Below are positions 1 through 7,639 of a stretch of 64,000 bases of DNA, piece after piece. The stretch comes from a bacterium. GTDB lineage: Bacteria > Bacteroidota > Bacteroidia > Flavobacteriales_D > Crocinitomicaceae. The stretch covers positions 143,504 through 207,503 of the forward strand of contig JANSYQ010000003.1 of NCBI GenBank assembly GCA_024742305.1, read 5' to 3'. Below the pieces are notes generated by a model that did no database searches, was not told the origin of the DNA, and saw nothing but the letters and a program-made list of their open reading frames with translations. Position numbers and translations under genes: made by a program. How positions within the stretch are numbered: the stretch's first letter is position 1; every line of letters starts with the position of its first letter.

Positions 1-2
1 AG

Positions 3-578
3 TCTCGACTTTTCATCACTTGTGGAATCGATCCGTATGTATGTGTGGCGAAGCAGAATGTTCGTGTCAACATCTACGACGACCTCAACAGACACTCCTT
101 CTTTATGAACCTCGATCATAAGTCGAAAACTCATTTTTTTGCCCCATACGAAGAACGACTGCACAGAGCCAAAACATTTGAAAAGCTGGAAAAGCTTCAC
201 GAAAATGCTCTTGAAATGAATCCATGGATGAAAGATTCTTCTGATGCCATTTTGACTACCTATTCTGATTTCAAATCTCTAAACCCAGAGGATTCACTTT
301 GGAACGATTTCACCGAATTACGTTTCCCAAACAGTGCCACTTCAGGAGTTTTTTACGATGTACTCACAGCCGGAATTATTCAGCAAAGCTCACATTTTTC
401 TTTCGCAACCGAGTTTTTGGAATGGCTTACATCTTCTCAAATGAATCAACGATTTACCGCCAATCACAACTACGAACCCATTCGTTCCAGTGGAAAATAT
501 CGTCGCTTCTCTACTCCACCGCATGTGCTTATGCAGTACCATACCATGATTGAAAGAATGTTTGAAGAAATTGATTAA
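3..578 (+). CDS. 3' part of a probable ABC-transporter substrate-binding protein (partial, starts before window)
   Basis: The frame is open from the first complete codon at position 3, so the gene very likely begins upstream. A GTG at 45 is the first possible start inside the window but leaves no signal peptide. The last ~90 residues resemble the C-terminal lobe of iron-type (Fe3+) periplasmic binding proteins: a hydrophobic segment around YDVLTAGIIQQSSH, then an alpha-helix ending in FLEWLTSSQMNQRFTANHNYEP, matching the family pattern in which the helix is followed by 'Q..F...NYE.P'. The likely role is capture of ferric iron or another ligand for an ABC importer. The upstream half, with signal peptide and N-lobe ligands, is not visible, so both family and ligand are inference. 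The gene stops 54 bp before the rhomboid gene. Confidence 0.5.
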   Translation, partial: SRLFITCGIDPYVCVAKQNVRVNIYDDLNRHSFFMNLDHKSKTHFFAPYEERLHRAKTFEKLEKLHENALEMNPWMKDSSDAILTTYSDFKSLNPEDSLWNDFTELRFPNSATSGVFYDVLTAGIIQQSSHFSFATEFLEWLTSSQMNQRFTANHNYEPIRSSGKYRRFSTPPHVLMQYHTMIERMFEEID

Positions 579-631
579 CTGCCAACATGACAGCAATTTT
601 GATTGGGCATGGTAGTTGACATTGTTACTAT

Positions 632-1483
632 GTGAAATCGAACAGACATCCTTTCGGATCTACCTCAGAAGCAATTATTTACCCCGTATTGTTGTTAGCA
701 CTCATGTGGCTAGCACATTGGGCAGATCATTTGTTTCCTTTGATGAAGTTCTATCAGTACGGCGTCCAGCCCGGGGAAGCTTCTTCGCTTACCGGTATAT
801 TATTCATGCCGTTAATTCACTCAAAAGTTGGTTTCGAACATATCATCAATAACTCGGTGCCGATTGCGATTCTTTTGGGAGCGCTCATTTACTATTATCG
901 ACAAGTCGCACTCCGTGTATTTTTAATTTCTTGGGTGGCAACAGGCTTAGGACTTTGGCTATTCGCAACCAATACAAATAGTTACCACATTGGTATGAGT
1001 GGTGTCATTTACGCCCTCGCAGGATTCCTGTTCGTATCCGGCGTTTTACGGAAATATTTGCCCTTACAGGCGATTTCATTGTTCGTAGCGTTTATTTACG
1101 GCTCTATGATTTGGGGCATTTTCCCTACGGAGTCTCATGTTTCTTGGGAAGGCCATTTATCAGGGCTTGTAACAGGAGTCATTCTTGCTTTCATTTTCCG
1201 AAAGCTTGGTCCTCAAGCGCCTAAATATCAATATGAAATTGAGAGAGAAATGGGAATTGAGCCTCCTGATTTAGAAGGGCAATGGCGTGAACGTATCCGC
1301 TTGGAGAAAGAACGTCAAGAAGCAATTGAAGAATTAAAGCGTCAGCGTGCCGAGCAATGGAAAGCGCAGCAGGAAGGTAGACCGCAGAAACATCCCGATG
1401 AATCACCGGACCCTTTGCGCGTTATTTACACCTATAAACCCAAAACGCCCCCTACACCTCCGGACGATACAACTGAGCAATAG
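632..1483 (+). CDS. Rhomboid family intramembrane serine protease
   Basis: A 283-residue membrane protein. About six hydrophobic segments lie in residues 14-190, followed by a charged, probably helical cytoplasmic tail (about 195-283) rich in Glu, Arg and Gln and ending Pro-rich. Rhomboid hallmarks are visible: the nucleophile motif GMSG at 121-124 (Ser123) inside a membrane segment, and the catalytic His175 in SWEGHLSG on a later segment, with a His/Asn cluster (His70, Asn73-74) earlier. Rhomboids cleave transmembrane substrates within the membrane. The substrate is unknown. GTG at 632 is chosen because the overlapping ATG at 630 is followed at once by a stop. The 3' end overlaps the convergent phosphatase gene by 32 bp. 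The long charged tail is not part of the protease core and could be a protein-interaction region. Confidence 0.85.
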   Translation: MKSNRHPFGSTSEAIIYPVLLLALMWLAHWADHLFPLMKFYQYGVQPGEASSLTGILFMPLIHSKVGFEHIINNSVPIAILLGALIYYYRQVALRVFLISWVATGLGLWLFATNTNSYHIGMSGVIYALAGFLFVSGVLRKYLPLQAISLFVAFIYGSMIWGIFPTESHVSWEGHLSGLVTGVILAFIFRKLGPQAPKYQYEIEREMGIEPPDLEGQWRERIRLEKERQEAIEELKRQRAEQWKAQQEGRPQKHPDESPDPLRVIYTYKPKTPPTPPDDTTEQ

Positions 1484-1916
1484 TTCCCGTACCGCCAAAA
1501 GTTTCTGCCCAAGAGTTGGTATCAAAGGTGATACAGGCATATTGACCTGTTCGAAGCTCGATATCCGAATCACAGAAATAACTCACCAAATCGGAGATTC
1601 CAAAGTTGTGTCCGACAATCAATATATTGCCATCCAATTTAGACTCCCAAAGCATTTTCAGCATGTCTTTGTGAGAGCATAAGTACAACTCATCATAAAA
1701 CGTGGGTTGCGGCAAGCCTTCCAGCGCCTCCAGCGTTTCTCTTGTTCTTTGAGCACTACTACACCAAACGTGGTCAATGTTGGTTATTGACTTGAAAAAG
1801 TGTTTTAAATCATCGCGTTGTAGCAGTCCTTTTTTCATTAATGGGCGATCAAAATCCCTTCCTGTAGGAGACATCTGTTCGGTTTTCGCATGTCTCAGTA
1901 AATGCAGTTGAAGCAT
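1452..1916 (-). CDS. SixA-like histidine phosphatase
   Basis: A 154-residue member of the histidine phosphatase (RHG) superfamily. The N-terminus reads LLRHAKT with catalytic His9 after Arg8. The second core Arg lies in SSAQRTRE (residues 53-60), and the second His (His103) in IVGHNFGISDL. Size and the RHAKT variant match the SixA subgroup, which dephosphorylates phosphohistidine on signalling proteins. Small-molecule phosphatase activity is an alternative. It is cytoplasmic, with no signal peptide. The gene runs convergently into the rhomboid gene and overlaps its last 32 bp. A TAnnTTTG-type -7 element lies on the same strand at 1982-1989. Confidence 0.82.
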   Translation of the reverse strand: MLQLHLLRHAKTEQMSPTGRDFDRPLMKKGLLQRDDLKHFFKSITNIDHVWCSSAQRTRETLEALEGLPQPTFYDELYLCSHKDMLKMLWESKLDGNILIVGHNFGISDLVSYFCDSDIELRTGQYACITFDTNSWAETFGGTGTIAQLYRPEV

Positions 1917-1981
1917 AATTTTTGATTTTTTTCTTATTTATCCAACCAATTGCAATAATAGCTCGTTTTGATACATGAAAC

Positions 1982-1989
1982 CAAATGTA
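1982..1989 (-). promoter_or_regulatory. Candidate -7 promoter element (TACATTTG) for the phosphatase gene
   Basis: On the minus strand the eight bases read TACATTTG, an exact match to the Bacteroidetes -7 consensus TAnnTTTG. This would start transcription about 60 nt before the phosphatase start codon at 1916. No clear -33 TTG is seen at the expected distance, so this is a moderate call. Confidence 0.4.
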
Positions 1990-2055
1990 AGTTACGCAGT
2001 GTGCCTCATTTTGTGTAAATTACGTTGAATTAAAGGCAAAAGAACAGCAACTACA

Positions 2056-2625
2056 ATGGATGTCACGCAAGAAATAATTGATGCATGCAATCGTGATGAC
2101 AGAAAGGCAATTAATCGCTTGTACGAATATTGCTTCGAGTTGCTCATGCCTGTATGTTTCCGTTACAACAGAAACGAGGAAGACGCAAGAGCTTCTTACA
2201 ACAATGGTTTTATGAAGATCCTGAAAGGGATGAAAAAAGTGGATGAAGGCATCAACTTCAACGCTTGGGCGAAACGTATTATGGTGAATACGTTGATTGA
2301 TGAATACCGAAAGGATAAAAAGTACAACACACAAATCACCAAAAGTGATAATGAGAGAGAGTTGGACTTCTACTCTACCGGACATCAAAATGACGCCGAA
2401 AGCAATTTGGGATACGAGAATATCATGATGCTCGTAAAAGAATTGCCGCACACCACAGGGCGTGTATTCAACCTGTATGTAATTGATGGATACTCGCACA
2501 AAGAAATTGGAGAGATGTTGGAAATGTCGGAAGGGACCTCAAAATGGCACCTTTCTACGGCACGAAAACAATTGAGAGAACGACTTGAAGACTTGGAGAA
2601 TCGCAATACGCGATTGGTAATATGA
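2056..2625 (+). CDS. ECF-type RNA polymerase sigma factor
   Basis: A 189-residue sigma-70 family protein of ECF type. Region 2 lies around residues 20-95 (helix with YEYCFELLMPVCFRY, then SYNNGFMKILKGM and the -10-recognition helix FNAWAKRIMVNTLIDEYRK). Region 4 is at about 120-180, with a helix-turn-helix in YVIDGYSHKEIGEMLEMSEG. ECF factors redirect RNA polymerase to small regulons and are usually held by a membrane anti-sigma. The next gene overlaps the stop codon by four bases (ATGA), so translation is coupled. That partner carries a single membrane segment and a cytoplasmic-type N-terminus, as expected for a regulator of this factor. Confidence 0.92.
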   Translation: MDVTQEIIDACNRDDRKAINRLYEYCFELLMPVCFRYNRNEEDARASYNNGFMKILKGMKKVDEGINFNAWAKRIMVNTLIDEYRKDKKYNTQITKSDNERELDFYSTGHQNDAESNLGYENIMMLVKELPHTTGRVFNLYVIDGYSHKEIGEMLEMSEGTSKWHLSTARKQLRERLEDLENRNTRLVI

Positions 2626-3113
2626 AACTAACGGACGAACAAATAGACAAACTATTTAGGGATAGTGCGTCGAAGCAATCCTTCGACTACAAGCCTGAAT
2701 ATTGGGAGGAGTTTTCTGCTTCTCTGTCCGATAGTGCCCCTTTGTCTGAGGCTTCGGACGACGCTTTGGATGCCGCTTTTCAATCGGGCGCAGCCAATCA
2801 ATCCTTTGAATACAAACAAGAGTTTTGGGAAGAGTTTTCGGCTTCGCTGCCAGATAACACCCCACTTTCTCAGGCTCCTGATGAGGCACTTGATGCAGCT
2901 TTCCAAAAAGATGCATCGCAAATTTCTGTGGATTACAACCCTGAATTTTGGAATGAATTCAGCGATGAACTGCCAATTATGGTAGCCACCGAAGATGTGA
3001 CGGATGCAGAAGTCGATGCTTTATATCGAGAAGAAGCCGAAAAGCTTTCATTTGTCTACCATCCTTCTTACTGGGAGGAAATGGCAGCCATGTTGCGCCG
3101 CCGCCGTAGACGT
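2622..3113 (+). repeat. Four in-frame 123-bp repeats encoding 41-residue units
   Basis: The four protein units are spaced by exactly 41 codons. Unit 1 and unit 2 are the most alike at DNA level (both carry the GAGGAGTTTTC/GAAGAGTTTTC block encoding WEEFSASL), while unit 4 is the most diverged. This points to internal tandem duplication followed by drift. Confidence 0.8.
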
Positions 3114-4331
3114 CCAGAGTTTGTTTGGCTTGGATTATCAGGTGTTTTCGCGACGGCAATTATCGCGATGTTCTTCATAGAACAATCTTCTGTGAAAGTA
3201 CCCTCACCGAACTTGGCTTGGAACGATAACTCATTAACAAATTCTGTTGAAAAGAATGGAACTGTTGCCTCTAACCAAGAAAGCAATTCAGACAACACTG
3301 CAGTCCAAAATGCGAATGAGGCTCAAAACAGTGCATCGAATACTGCTTTGAATGTTAATCAGAACGGAAACATTTCGGCTGATGGACAAAACGCAGGAAA
3401 TTCAATTGATCCAATAAATGGTTCTACTTCCAACAACGATACTTTAGTCGTGACGAACAATATAGGAACGAATTCGAACAATTCTCAAGCAACGCCAAGA
3501 TTGAATCGATTCACACCGAATTTAGTTTTGAACGGTCCACAATTGGAGTCAACGCTTAGCGCGAATGAGCAGCGTACAGTGGAAAACAACGATATTACTT
3601 TAAATCCAATGGATTCAAAAGTGGTAAGTCCTTTATCGGAAGACAATGGAGAATTAGCGGATGTTTTTGCGGAACTTCCGAAATTACCGACATACAAAGG
3701 AGGAATACAGAAATCATTGTACGTACAAGGAGTCACTGGAATTTCTCAAGCACTTGTTCAATCTGCTAACACACCAAGTACTTCTTTTGGAATTGGCGGT
3801 GGAATCCAACTGAATAAAAATCGCTGGGTATTCAATGCCGGTGCCAATGTTATTGTGGAAAATCACACCGACTTAGCAGCAACTTCTATTGTTAAAGAAT
3901 ACGGTGGGGCTGGATCCATTGAATTTAGACAAACGGCTGAATACAACAATCTTTACAAAGCGGAATTGGATTTTAGTTTTGGATATAGTTTAGGACGTCA
4001 CCAAATTCGAATGGGCATTCGGCCTTCATTTGTTTATAACGCACTGGCTGACTACAAGTTGTATTCATACGACACACGATCAGGGTCCGTTATTGAGACA
4101 GAAGACCGAGTTGACAATACTTATGGTTATTTAAGTTCTATGAATCGTTTCGGACTGAGACCAACCCTTGGTTATGCTTATGCGTTCCCAGGTAATTGGA
4201 GCCTAGGACTTTCCCTTGGAACAGAATTAGTACCTACGTTCAAAGACGAGTACTTATTAGAAACGAATAATAGAGTTTTACCAATCGATGGACAATTGTA
4301 TCTTCGCAAAACTTTGAACCTGAAAAAATGA
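2622..4331 (+). CDS. Repeat-bearing membrane protein, probable anti-sigma/outer-membrane-like hybrid
   Basis: A 569-residue protein of unrecognised family, co-translated with the ECF sigma gene. Residues 4-158 hold four copies of a unit of the form 'LD..F...A...SF.Y.PE.WEEF...L'. Its key Trp falls at residues 28, 69, 110 and 151, exactly 41 apart. A basic stretch (158-164, almost all Arg) and one membrane segment (about 167-187) follow. Then comes an Asn/Ser-rich linker (about 195-310), and a C-terminal ~200 residues of alternating beta-type sequence with aromatic residues, resembling a small outer-membrane barrel or PorT-like domain. By analogy with Bacteroidetes ECF operons, the N-terminal part would be cytoplasmic and could bind the sigma factor. 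No standard zinc anti-sigma (HxxxCxxC) motif is present. Function is inferred from position. Confidence 0.8.
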   Translation: MKLTDEQIDKLFRDSASKQSFDYKPEYWEEFSASLSDSAPLSEASDDALDAAFQSGAANQSFEYKQEFWEEFSASLPDNTPLSQAPDEALDAAFQKDASQISVDYNPEFWNEFSDELPIMVATEDVTDAEVDALYREEAEKLSFVYHPSYWEEMAAMLRRRRRRPEFVWLGLSGVFATAIIAMFFIEQSSVKVPSPNLAWNDNSLTNSVEKNGTVASNQESNSDNTAVQNANEAQNSASNTALNVNQNGNISADGQNAGNSIDPINGSTSNNDTLVVTNNIGTNSNNSQATPRLNRFTPNLVLNGPQLESTLSANEQRTVENNDITLNPMDSKVVSPLSEDNGELADVFAELPKLPTYKGGIQKSLYVQGVTGISQALVQSANTPSTSFGIGGGIQLNKNRWVFNAGANVIVENHTDLAATSIVKEYGGAGSIEFRQTAEYNNLYKAELDFSFGYSLGRHQIRMGIRPSFVYNALADYKLYSYDTRSGSVIETEDRVDNTYGYLSSMNRFGLRPTLGYAYAFPGNWSLGLSLGTELVPTFKDEYLLETNNRVLPIDGQLYLRKTLNLKK

Positions 4332-5410
4332 AGCTTACTACCTACATATCATTCTTACTCTTACTTAGCATTGTAGTGCTCAGTGGGTGTAAAAAGGAAG
4401 AATTTGTAGATCCTCCGGGTTCTGAACTACCTATTTTTGAGTTGCATGGTACTCTTGGTAACGAGGCTCTCGATTTGGTTGCTGGTGACAACGATGCTCT
4501 TATGCTCACTTCTACCAAGCAAACGAATGGTGTCCGTGTATTTACTGGTGAGCTAACAGACGGATCTACTTCTATTGAACTAGGCTTGTTTGATGGAAAC
4601 ATAGACATTCCGAACAGTGTTCCTGAGGTAGATATTCAAAATGCTGTATTGCAATTGGCTAGAAGATACCACGATCCTTTAGCGGTTTTAACCATCAACG
4701 ATATTGTTCCCAATGGTAATGGTACGCACGTAGACTGGTACATCAATGGCTCGTTTGCAGGTTCAGGACAAGTCTCCATCTACGAGCCAGGGAAATACGA
4801 TGTATGCGCACATGTTACCTTCCTTACTGGACAAACGGAGCAGCTTTGTGACGAAATCATTTTAGGCTACGAGCGTAATTCCAACTGCAACATCTTATTG
4901 GATTTGAGTCAAAATTATTTGGAAGCACAGCTTAATACAAATGGAGAGCCTGTTAACGTAGAGTGGTTTCTAAACGATACATTGATCGGTAGCGCAAACA
5001 CCTTATCGCATCCATTGACGTATGGTATCGGTCACAAACTTACAGCGCGCGTAACTTTTACGAATACGGGTGTGGTTCGCGAGAAATCTTGTTTTATTGA
5101 CGGCACGGACCCAACACAATGGATTTCTGACTTCTCCGCGTTTGAGTACGGCTCAACACCTTCTATTACCCCGCAAGACTATCAGGTACGACTAATCATT
5201 GAAAAGAATGGAAAAACGTACCGTTCTATGGAAGCCGAGAATCAAGGATCGACAATTACGTTGTTATCCTTAGAGCCTTATGAAAATAACGCCAGCGGTA
5301 ACAAGACGTACAAAGCGGTGGTTCAAGTGGAGGCCGTAGTGATGGAAATGAGCTCTGAGAAAAAGCTACCAGTAAACTTCACAGCAACCTTGGGTATTGA
5401 GGTGCCTTAA
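4328..5410 (+). CDS. Secreted lipoprotein of unknown function
   Basis: A 360-residue protein with a lipoprotein signal peptide: Lys2, a hydrophobic stretch, then lipobox LSGC with Cys21 followed by KKEE. The mature part is beta-rich and seems to contain PKD-like or Ig-like repeats: two stretches of the form 'VDWYINGSFAGSG' (about residues 137-150) and 'VEWFLNDTLIGSA' (about 214-226), each followed by a 'G.....A.VTF' strand. It overlaps the upstream gene by four bases and so belongs to the sigma-factor operon. No enzymatic motif is visible. It is likely surface- or periplasm-exposed and may work with the preceding membrane protein. Confidence 0.8.
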   Translation: MKLTTYISFLLLLSIVVLSGCKKEEFVDPPGSELPIFELHGTLGNEALDLVAGDNDALMLTSTKQTNGVRVFTGELTDGSTSIELGLFDGNIDIPNSVPEVDIQNAVLQLARRYHDPLAVLTINDIVPNGNGTHVDWYINGSFAGSGQVSIYEPGKYDVCAHVTFLTGQTEQLCDEIILGYERNSNCNILLDLSQNYLEAQLNTNGEPVNVEWFLNDTLIGSANTLSHPLTYGIGHKLTARVTFTNTGVVREKSCFIDGTDPTQWISDFSAFEYGSTPSITPQDYQVRLIIEKNGKTYRSMEAENQGSTITLLSLEPYENNASGNKTYKAVVQVEAVVMEMSSEKKLPVNFTATLGIEVP

Positions 5411-5447
5411 CCGCTCAGAATTAGTATCTTCGTGGAAAACTACACCC

Positions 5448-6533
5448 ATGAAATTCCTATTGGCGCTTTTACTTTTACCAACGATTGGTTTTGCACAAAT
5501 TACCGTTACCGAAGCTGACTTTGGAAACGCTGGTGATACAGCTCGCATGAGCTCCACTACGGATCCCGGTGTAGATTTCGCTTCAACGGGCGCTAACTGG
5601 AACTGGGACTATTCAGCATTTGTAGCAGAAGAGCAAACTCTCGTTGAGTTTAACAGCGTCTCCAGTGCTTCACAACTTGTTCAAATATTGTTCGGAGGAT
5701 TTGCTCCTTCAGATTATCAAGCGGATTATTTTGCGGCATTTGACGACCTGCCAATTGATCAACTCGGACAATTTTTACCCGTGAACATTTCCAACATGAA
5801 TCAGTTTTCGAAGATCACTGCGGACTCTGTTTCCTCGTTGGGCATCTCCATTGATGTTGACGGCAATCAAATTCCTTTTCGATCAGACAGCATTGAAAAG
5901 CGCTATGCACTTCCACTAAACTTTGGCGATACTTACACCGGTTTTGGAAAAACAGAAATGGACCTAAATCCGTTTGCTGAAATAATTTGGCGCCAGCGCA
6001 GATGGCGTACTTCCGTGGTAGATGGCTGGGGTTCAATCACCCTTCCGATGGGCACTTTTGATGTACTTCGCGTAAAACACACCATTGAGGAGAACGACTC
6101 TTTGTACCAAGACTTCTTCGGTACGGGAAATCCGACTTGGTTCGGAATCGACGTTCCAACAGTAACTATTTACGAATGGATCACCAATGGAGAAAAGGAA
6201 GTCGTACTTCGCATTGAGACATCCGATCTTGGAGGGTTTGAAACAGTAACCAATATTGAATATCGAGATACTTACGATCCATTGCTTGCTTCAATCGATG
6301 AACACGTGATCCAAGACGTGGAGGTTTATCCGAATCCCGCAACGAATATGCTGCATGTAGACATTGAAACATCTCAACTGAAGTACACTATTGTAGACGC
6401 CTCGGGAAAGATTGTTCGAATCGGTTCAGTGTCGGAACCAACCATAGACCTCTCTCAGCTTCCTTCAGGACAATACACACTTGTAGGAGAAACAGAGAAG
6501 GGAACACTTCGCATACCATTTGTAAAAGAGTAA
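5448..6533 (+). CDS. T9SS-exported protein with type A sorting domain
   Basis: The start is placed at ATG 5448 because it gives a clean signal peptide (MKFLLALLLLPTIGFAQ). The longer frame from 5397 adds residues that overlap the previous gene and precede the signal. The protein has 361 residues. Its body (about 25-285) is of unknown function and beta-rich. The last ~75 residues form a T9SS type A C-terminal domain: 'VYPNPATNMLHVDIE', then a strand with DASGKIV, then LPSGQYTLV and a final basic strand. Such domains route proteins through the type IX secretion system to the cell surface. It is the last gene of the sigma-factor operon, 37 bp after the lipoprotein gene, with the RNase P RNA gene directly behind it. 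Confidence 0.85.
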   Translation: MKFLLALLLLPTIGFAQITVTEADFGNAGDTARMSSTTDPGVDFASTGANWNWDYSAFVAEEQTLVEFNSVSSASQLVQILFGGFAPSDYQADYFAAFDDLPIDQLGQFLPVNISNMNQFSKITADSVSSLGISIDVDGNQIPFRSDSIEKRYALPLNFGDTYTGFGKTEMDLNPFAEIIWRQRRWRTSVVDGWGSITLPMGTFDVLRVKHTIEENDSLYQDFFGTGNPTWFGIDVPTVTIYEWITNGEKEVVLRIETSDLGGFETVTNIEYRDTYDPLLASIDEHVIQDVEVYPNPATNMLHVDIETSQLKYTIVDASGKIVRIGSVSEPTIDLSQLPSGQYTLVGETEKGTLRIPFVKE

Positions 6534-6537
6534 TCCG

Positions 6538-6545
6538 TACCTTTG
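6538..6545 (+). promoter_or_regulatory. -7 promoter element of rnpB (TACCTTTG)
   Basis: An exact match to TAnnTTTG placed four bases before the first base of the predicted P1 helix of RNase P RNA, as expected for Bacteroidetes start sites. It lies only 5 bp after the stop codon of the upstream gene. A TTG at 6520-6522 is closer than the usual 19-21 bp spacing. Confidence 0.65.
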
Positions 6546-6549
6546 ACCG

Positions 6550-6938
6550 GAGGCAAATCAGTCTATCGCGGCGAACTTTGGTTTGACGAGGAAAGTCCGG
6601 ACAGCACAGAGCAGCGTACTTCCTAACGGGAAGGTATTTTGATAAATCGGAATAACAGCCAGTGCCACAGAAAATATACCGCTCGCCGATGCCTCGGCTA
6701 AGGCGAGTAAGGGTGAAAAGGTGGGGTAAGAGCCTACCGGACGTTTGGTGACAAACGTTGCGAGGTAAACCTTACGCGCTGAAAGATCATGTAAACCACG
6801 AATTTGAGGTAGCTCGCTTCAATTCTTCGGATGTCGTGGAGGGTAGATCGTTAGAGGTTATCGGTGACGATAATCCTAGATAAATGATAGACACTACGCA
6901 GTTTGCGTTAGTACAGAATCCGGCTTATGATTTGCCTC
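6550..6938 (+). ncRNA. rnpB: RNase P RNA (catalytic subunit), bacterial type A
   Basis: The conserved core is plainly readable: GAGGAAAGTCCGGACAGCAC near the 5' end, ACAGAAA near 6668, AAGGGTGAAAAGGTG near 6710, a GAGGTAAACC segment near 6762, AGATAAATGATAGACACTACGC near 6878, and ACAGAATCCGGCTTAT at the 3' end. The ends are set by an 11-bp perfect P1 helix (6550-6560 with 6928-6938). The 3' strand is followed by nine T residues (6939-6947), so P1 can also act as the terminator stem. The RNA processes the 5' ends of pre-tRNAs. The convergent CDS ending at 6894 runs 45 bp into this RNA gene. Confidence 0.96.
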
Positions 6939-7415
6939 TTTTTTTTTACTTCCTGCTTCTGCCTTCCTTCTTCTTGTCGCCGCGATTTCTTCCTTGATCA
7001 CTTGTTCAGGAGTAACTTCTTGTGTTTTCGTTAAGACGAAGAACTGAGAAAGTCCACCATCAATTTTATAACGAATGTGCGTTAGTTGAACCCCGAATAC
7101 AACACTACTTTTTACTTTTCGGATGCTTCCAACGGGAGCTACAATGTTTTGATCGCCCAACGTTTTTAAAATAATGTTTCCGGATTTCAAACTAACTGAC
7201 CGCGCATTGACCCAAAAAAATCGCATTAGCAAGAGTCCGAGAAGTCCTATTCCGGCAACAATTCCCAAAGAAGTAAAGGTAACTCCCATTCCGATTACAA
7301 CTAAACCACAAGTAACTATGGTCAACACGGCACAGAGCATGCAGAAATTGCGCACGTTTTTAAGATAGGATTTGGACGTGATATATACTCTTTCCTTTTT
7401 CGTATAGTGTTCCAT
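6894..7415 (-). CDS. Small membrane protein of unknown function, 3' end overlapping rnpB
   Basis: A 173-residue protein. Two adjacent membrane segments (about residues 24-68, Gly/Val/Leu rich) are followed by a ~70-residue beta-rich soluble domain (VSLKSGNIILKTLG to FFVLTK) resembling a PH-like fold. A Lys/Arg/Ala-rich tail closes it. I do not recognise the family. The last ~15 residues (NHKPDSVLTQTA) are encoded antisense to the 3' end of RNase P RNA, a sequence fixed by RNA function, so the true C-terminus may have been acquired by read-through after loss of an earlier stop. It is monocistronic as far as can be seen. Confidence 0.65.
   Translation of the reverse strand: MEHYTKKERVYITSKSYLKNVRNFCMLCAVLTIVTCGLVVIGMGVTFTSLGIVAGIGLLGLLLMRFFWVNARSVSLKSGNIILKTLGDQNIVAPVGSIRKVKSSVVFGVQLTHIRYKIDGGLSQFFVLTKTQEVTPEQVIKEEIAATRRRKAEAGSKKKEANHKPDSVLTQTA
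6928..6947 (+). terminator. T-tract following the P1 helix of rnpB
   Basis: The P1 3' strand is followed directly by nine T residues. A short internal hairpin was not identified, so termination may depend on P1 closing at the end of transcription or on processing. Confidence 0.45.
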
Positions 7416-7639
7416 TCGCTTCTAGTATTACCGTAGTTAAGCGATCAATAGTCAGTTGTGGATGCAAGTTGTCGAAAAGTTCTCAAAAACGCAACTTATT
7501 TTTCACTTGGCTACGTCAAATGAAATCTAAATTCAATCGAACCGGTACAATTGACTGGCATTCGGCGACTTGAAGAAAATTTCAACCTTTACTAAAAGGA
7601 TTAAACAACGCTGCAATTATCTTAGTTAATTGACAAGTC
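7416..7639. other. Intergenic region between two minus-strand genes, no recognised feature
   Basis: An AT-rich gap of 224 bp. No convincing ORF, RNA or hairpin terminator was seen. Confidence 0.5.

Noticed and set aside
2652..2921. Open frames on the minus strand under the 41-residue repeats
   Set aside because: They are shadows created by the repeat and codon bias of the plus-strand gene; no start context or known sequence.
5397..5447. Longer start for the T9SS cargo gene
   Set aside because: It overlaps the upstream gene and places 17 non-signal residues before a clear signal peptide beginning at 5448.
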